Shown piece by piece: positions 14,791 to 16,955 of a stretch of 16,955 bases of DNA. The notes under the pieces were generated by a model. The model saw nothing but the letters and a program-made list of their open reading frames with translations, ran no database searches and was not told the origin of the DNA. Source of the DNA: CAZGUH01 sp964529005 (lineage in GTDB: Bacteria; Actinomycetota; Acidimicrobiia; Acidimicrobiales; Ilumatobacteraceae); NCBI GenBank assembly GCA_964529005.1, contig CAZGUH010000065.1, forward strand, positions 1 through 16,955, in the 5' to 3' direction. Position numbers and translations under genes: made by a program. Every line of letters starts with the position of its first letter. The stretch's first letter is position 1.

Positions 14791-15255
14791 TCAGCGGGTG
14801 ATCCACGGGGTGACGAGGCGGCCGACGACCCGGAAACGGATCGAACCGCCGTCCACCGTCACCCGGAAGCGGCCGAACGCATCGGCTTCGACGGTGCGCC
14901 GCTCGCCGCCGTCGGTCTCGATCTCCACGGAGTCCGACGTCGGCGGCGCGAGCTGACCGATGATCGTGCGCCCGTCGGCGTGCAGCTCGAGGTCGAGCGT
15001 CATGTGGTCGTTGACGAAGCTCAGCAAGCGCACTTCCGCCTCGGCGGCGCGCGTCGCGACCAGCTCGTCGTCGTGCAGCGAATCGAAGACCAGCGCGGCG
15101 AGCTCGTCGTTGATCGACTGCATCTCGATCGCCGCGTACGCCGCCGACACGGCGTCGTCGGGCGCCGGCTCGGTGAGGTCGAGGACATGGGCGAGCAGCT
15201 GGAGTGTCCACTCGTCGGGATCACCCGAGGGTGTGCAGGTCTGTTCGTCGCTCAT
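14791..15255 (-). CDS. Sigma-factor-linked small protein with beta-rich C-terminal domain
   Basis: 154 residues, soluble, with no signal peptide or membrane segment. Residues about 15-70 are predicted helical (DEWTLQLLAHVLDL, AAYAAIEMQSINDELAALVFD). Residues about 74-150 alternate in beta-strand fashion (VRLLSFVNDHMTLDLELHAD, IIGQLAPPTSDSVEIETDGG, VEADAFGRFRVTVDGGSIRF), resembling a carboxypeptidase-regulatory-like beta-sandwich. I recall similar proteins next to sigma factors in many actinobacteria but could not check. The ATG overlaps the sigma-factor stop by four bases (ATGA), so the two are made together, which suggests a partner or regulator of the sigma factor. There is no zinc-binding anti-sigma motif (HxxxCxxC). 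Function unknown. Confidence 0.8.
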   Translation of the reverse strand: MSDEQTCTPSGDPDEWTLQLLAHVLDLTEPAPDDAVSAAYAAIEMQSINDELAALVFDSLHDDELVATRAAEAEVRLLSFVNDHMTLDLELHADGRTIIGQLAPPTSDSVEIETDGGERRTVEADAFGRFRVTVDGGSIRFRVVGRLVTPWITR

Positions 15256-15833
15256 GAGGTCCCGCTCTCCAGGAAGGGCGCCAGCTCGGGGCTCCGCCGA
15301 AGGAGCTCGAGGTATCGCTGCCGGGTAGGGCCGATCGATCCGCGGGGGATGTCGAGCACCCGGCTGATGTCGTCGTACGCCATCGGCGGCTCGGAACAGA
15401 GCAAACGCAGCAGGGCCTGTGCCTTGGCCGGGAGGTTGTCGAACGCGCGGCGCATCGCTCGTTTCAGCTCGTCGTCGAGCACGCCGGCATCGTGATCGGC
15501 ATGTGTCGACTCGCGCAGCGGCAGCTCGGCGACTGGCACGGCGCGGCGCCGGCGGCGCACCGAGGTCATCGCCTCGTTGCGTGCCGTCGTGGCCAGCCAG
15601 CCGGGGAGCTTCTCCGGCTCGCGGACCGTGCCGAGCTTCTCGTAGAGCCGGAAGAACGTCGACGCGAACGCGTCCTTGCGATCCTCCTCGCCGAGGTCGA
15701 ACGAGTAGAGCACCTTCCAGACGACGCCCTTGAGGCGATCGACGAGGGCCCGCCAGGCGACTTGATCGCCGGCCAGGGCCCGCTCGACGAGCGCGGCCAA
15801 GGGCGCCTCGCCGATCAACTCGCCCTCGTCCAC
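15252..15833 (-). CDS. ECF-like sigma-70 family RNA polymerase sigma factor
   Basis: 193 residues with regions 2 and 4 only. Region 2 runs over about 15-85 (DRKDAFASTFFRLYEKLGTV, LPGWLATTARNEAMTSVRRR). Region 4 runs over about 130-180 (LPAKAQALLRLLCSEPPMAY, DDISRVLDIPRGSIGPTRQR). The SIGPTR recognition-helix ending is typical of an actinobacterial sigma subgroup. The GTG at 15833 is chosen because it precedes region 2 by a normal distance; the open frame further upstream is low-complexity Ser/Arg and overlaps the protease gene. No strong Shine-Dalgarno is seen. It follows the protease gene by 73 bases and overlaps the small downstream gene. No classical anti-sigma factor is present, so control may come from the protease or the small partner; that is inference. 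Confidence 0.9.
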   Translation of the reverse strand: MDEGELIGEAPLAALVERALAGDQVAWRALVDRLKGVVWKVLYSFDLGEEDRKDAFASTFFRLYEKLGTVREPEKLPGWLATTARNEAMTSVRRRRRAVPVAELPLRESTHADHDAGVLDDELKRAMRRAFDNLPAKAQALLRLLCSEPPMAYDDISRVLDIPRGSIGPTRQRYLELLRRSPELAPFLESGTS

Positions 15834-15840
15834 GGTCGCC

Positions 15841-15846
15841 AGCCTA
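15841..15846 (-). promoter_or_regulatory. Possible -10 (TAGGCT) for a leaderless sigma-factor transcript
   Basis: On the minus strand TAGGCT (TANNNT) ends seven bases before the sigma-factor GTG, fitting a transcript that begins at the start codon. It lies in the 73-base gap after the protease gene, and no -35 is evident. Confidence 0.28.
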
Positions 15847-15906
15847 CGCACCCCCCATAGAGGCGCCGGGCCCGCTCTGGATACGTCGCGCCGCGCCGGC
15901 GGAGGC

Positions 15907-16955
15907 TCAGTGGAGGTTGACCACGGTGCCGAGACCAGAAAACCGGAACAAGCGCTCGTCGAAGACGACGCGCTCGGCGGCCTCTTGGGGCGAGATGCCG
16001 TACATCCCGACCTCGCGGGCGATCGCCGCCGCCACGATCGGCGCCGCGAACGACGTGCCCGACCACTTCGACCATCCCCGGAACACCGCCGTGTCGGCGT
16101 CATGATCGTCGACCTCGTCGACGCCGTCGAAGTAGCGGGCGACGATGTCGACTCCCGGTGCGCATGCCCGCACCCACGGGCCGTAGTTGGTGAACTCCGC
16201 CGCGCCGTTGGGTCCGAGCGCTCCGACGGAGACCACGCCGGGCAGCGCAGCCGGCCAGGTGACCCGGCAGCTGGCGTCGTTGCCCGCCGAGGCGACGACC
16301 ACCGTGCCGGTGTGTTGCAGCGCCGCCACCGCCGTGGCGAGCCCGAGCGGGGCGCGGTCGTCCTCGGTGTAGCACCCGCACGACAGGCACAGCACGTCCG
16401 GCGGATCGGGCAGCAGCGCTGCGATCCGGAACGCGATGTCGGCGTCGTTGCCCTCGCCGGTGGTCTCCAGGACCCTGCCGACCTCGACGGACGCGCTGGG
16501 CGCGAGGCGGGAGATCAAGCTGCAGATGAACGTGCCGTGGCCGGCGACGGGGTCGATCCAGCGGTCCTCGTTCTCGTCCGGAGCGTCGCGGTTGTCGGTC
16601 ATGACGAACGGCGACGGGCCTGGCGCCCCGGCGATGAGCTTGGTCGGCCCCCACGGCTCGGCGGCGCGTGCGGTGACGCGATCGATCGCGCCGAACAGCC
16701 CCTCGCGGGCGAGGCCGGTGTCGAGCACGACGACGCGCGGAGCGCGTGCGCCGCCGCCGTCTCGCAGCAGATCGTGCTCGGCCGGGGCGCTCGCCACCGA
16801 GCTGCGGTGCGGCGCCCGCCGGGTCTCGATCGGACCGCCGCTGTCGCACCCGCATCCCGCCGGGGCACACGGCCCCGCCCACGCGGGGTGCCCGAACGCC
16901 GCGGGGTGTCCGAAGGCGGCGGGGTGTCCGAAGGCGGCGGGGTGTCCGAAGGCGG
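15907..16955 (-). CDS. S8 (subtilisin-like) serine peptidase with N-terminal GHP repeats (5'-partial)
   Basis: The frame is open from the right window edge to the stop at 15907-15909. Numbered from the GTG at 16797, the catalytic triad is D26 (VVVLDTGL), H87 (AGHGTFICSL) and S249 (GTSFAAPIVA); N173 (ASAGND) is the oxyanion residue. TNYGPWVRACAPGVDI is characteristic of an actinobacterial S8 subgroup. That GTG has no Shine-Dalgarno, and the frame continues upstream without any start codon through a Cys-rich stretch (CAPAGCGCDSGG) and at least four Ala-Phe-Gly-His-Pro-Ala repeats. The true start is therefore likely outside the window. No transmembrane segment is seen in the visible part. It is followed at 73 bases by a sigma factor and its partner, suggesting one operon. 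Substrate unknown. Confidence 0.88.
   Translation of the reverse strand, partial: AFGHPAAFGHPAAFGHPAAFGHPAWAGPCAPAGCGCDSGGPIETRRAPHRSSVASAPAEHDLLRDGGGARAPRVVVLDTGLAREGLFGAIDRVTARAAEPWGPTKLIAGAPGPSPFVMTDNRDAPDENEDRWIDPVAGHGTFICSLISRLAPSASVEVGRVLETTGEGNDADIAFRIAALLPDPPDVLCLSCGCYTEDDRAPLGLATAVAALQHTGTVVVASAGNDASCRVTWPAALPGVVSVGALGPNGAAEFTNYGPWVRACAPGVDIVARYFDGVDEVDDHDADTAVFRGWSKWSGTSFAAPIVAAAIAREVGMYGISPQEAAERVVFDERLFRFSGLGTVVNLH
16882..16955. repeat. 18-bp in-frame tandem repeat at window edge
   Basis: Unit ggcggggtgtccgaaggc (plus strand) occurs at 16918-16935 and 16936-16953, with a near-identical copy at 16900-16917 and a more diverged one at 16882-16899; it continues off the window. On the minus strand each unit encodes Ala-Phe-Gly-His-Pro-Ala. 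The unit length is a multiple of three, so copy-number change keeps the protease frame. Confidence 0.92.

Noticed and set aside
15834..16103. Longer N-terminus for the sigma factor
   Set aside because: The extension is Ser/Arg/Pro low-complexity, overlaps the protease coding region in another frame, and is not part of the family.
16882..16955. CRISPR-like repeats at the right edge
   Set aside because: Units are directly adjacent with no spacers, and they keep one coding frame.

Overview
The window is GC-rich, densely coded DNA that looks like chromosome from an actinobacterium, most likely of the Acidimicrobiia/Ilumatobacter type. The reasons are the rimO-pgsA-cinA gene order, a CarD of mycobacterial type, a FusA2-like EF-G paralogue, DtxR/IdeR-like iron boxes, GTG starts and frequent ATGA overlaps. 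The genus is a guess. No stretch over 300 bases lacks a gene; the longest gap is about 130 bases (14661-14790). No mobile element, CRISPR array or rRNA was seen. Both window ends cut through open reading frames.

Bases 1-6065 (+) are housekeeping. They hold rimO (its first residues lie before base 1), pgsA and cinA in an overlapping chain, then tRNA-Arg(UCU), carD, a glutamine synthetase-family ligase 12 bases after carD, and a 3-hydroxyisobutyrate-dehydrogenase-family oxidoreductase.

Bases 6101-12667 (+) start with an EF-G-like GTPase and then form an iron block. An EfeO/EfeM-type M75 lipoprotein, a Tat-exported Dyp peroxidase (EfeB) and a GT-C-like membrane protein appear to be one operon. 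It is joined by a 19-codon mini-ORF and an ATGA overlap. Next come the [2Fe-2S] ferredoxin Bfd and bacterioferritin Bfr. IdeR-like palindromes lie in front of efeO and of bfd, so iron acquisition and iron storage/release are probably under iron control. EfeU, the usual permease of the Efe system, is absent. An ASCH-like/winged-helix protein follows bfr by three bases.

Bases 13231-14660 (-) hold a Nudix hydrolase, whose 3' end overlaps the ASCH gene, and an orphan Ku DNA-end-binding protein.

Bases 14791-16955 (-) are the most unusual part. A subtilisin-family (S8) serine protease with a complete catalytic triad runs off the window through an 18-bp tandem repeat encoding (Ala-Phe-Gly-His-Pro-Ala)n. 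It is followed by an ECF-like sigma factor and, overlapping it by four bases, a small soluble protein with a helical N-terminus and a beta-rich C-terminus. Together these look like a cytoplasmic protease/sigma-factor regulatory cassette whose remaining genes probably lie past the right edge.
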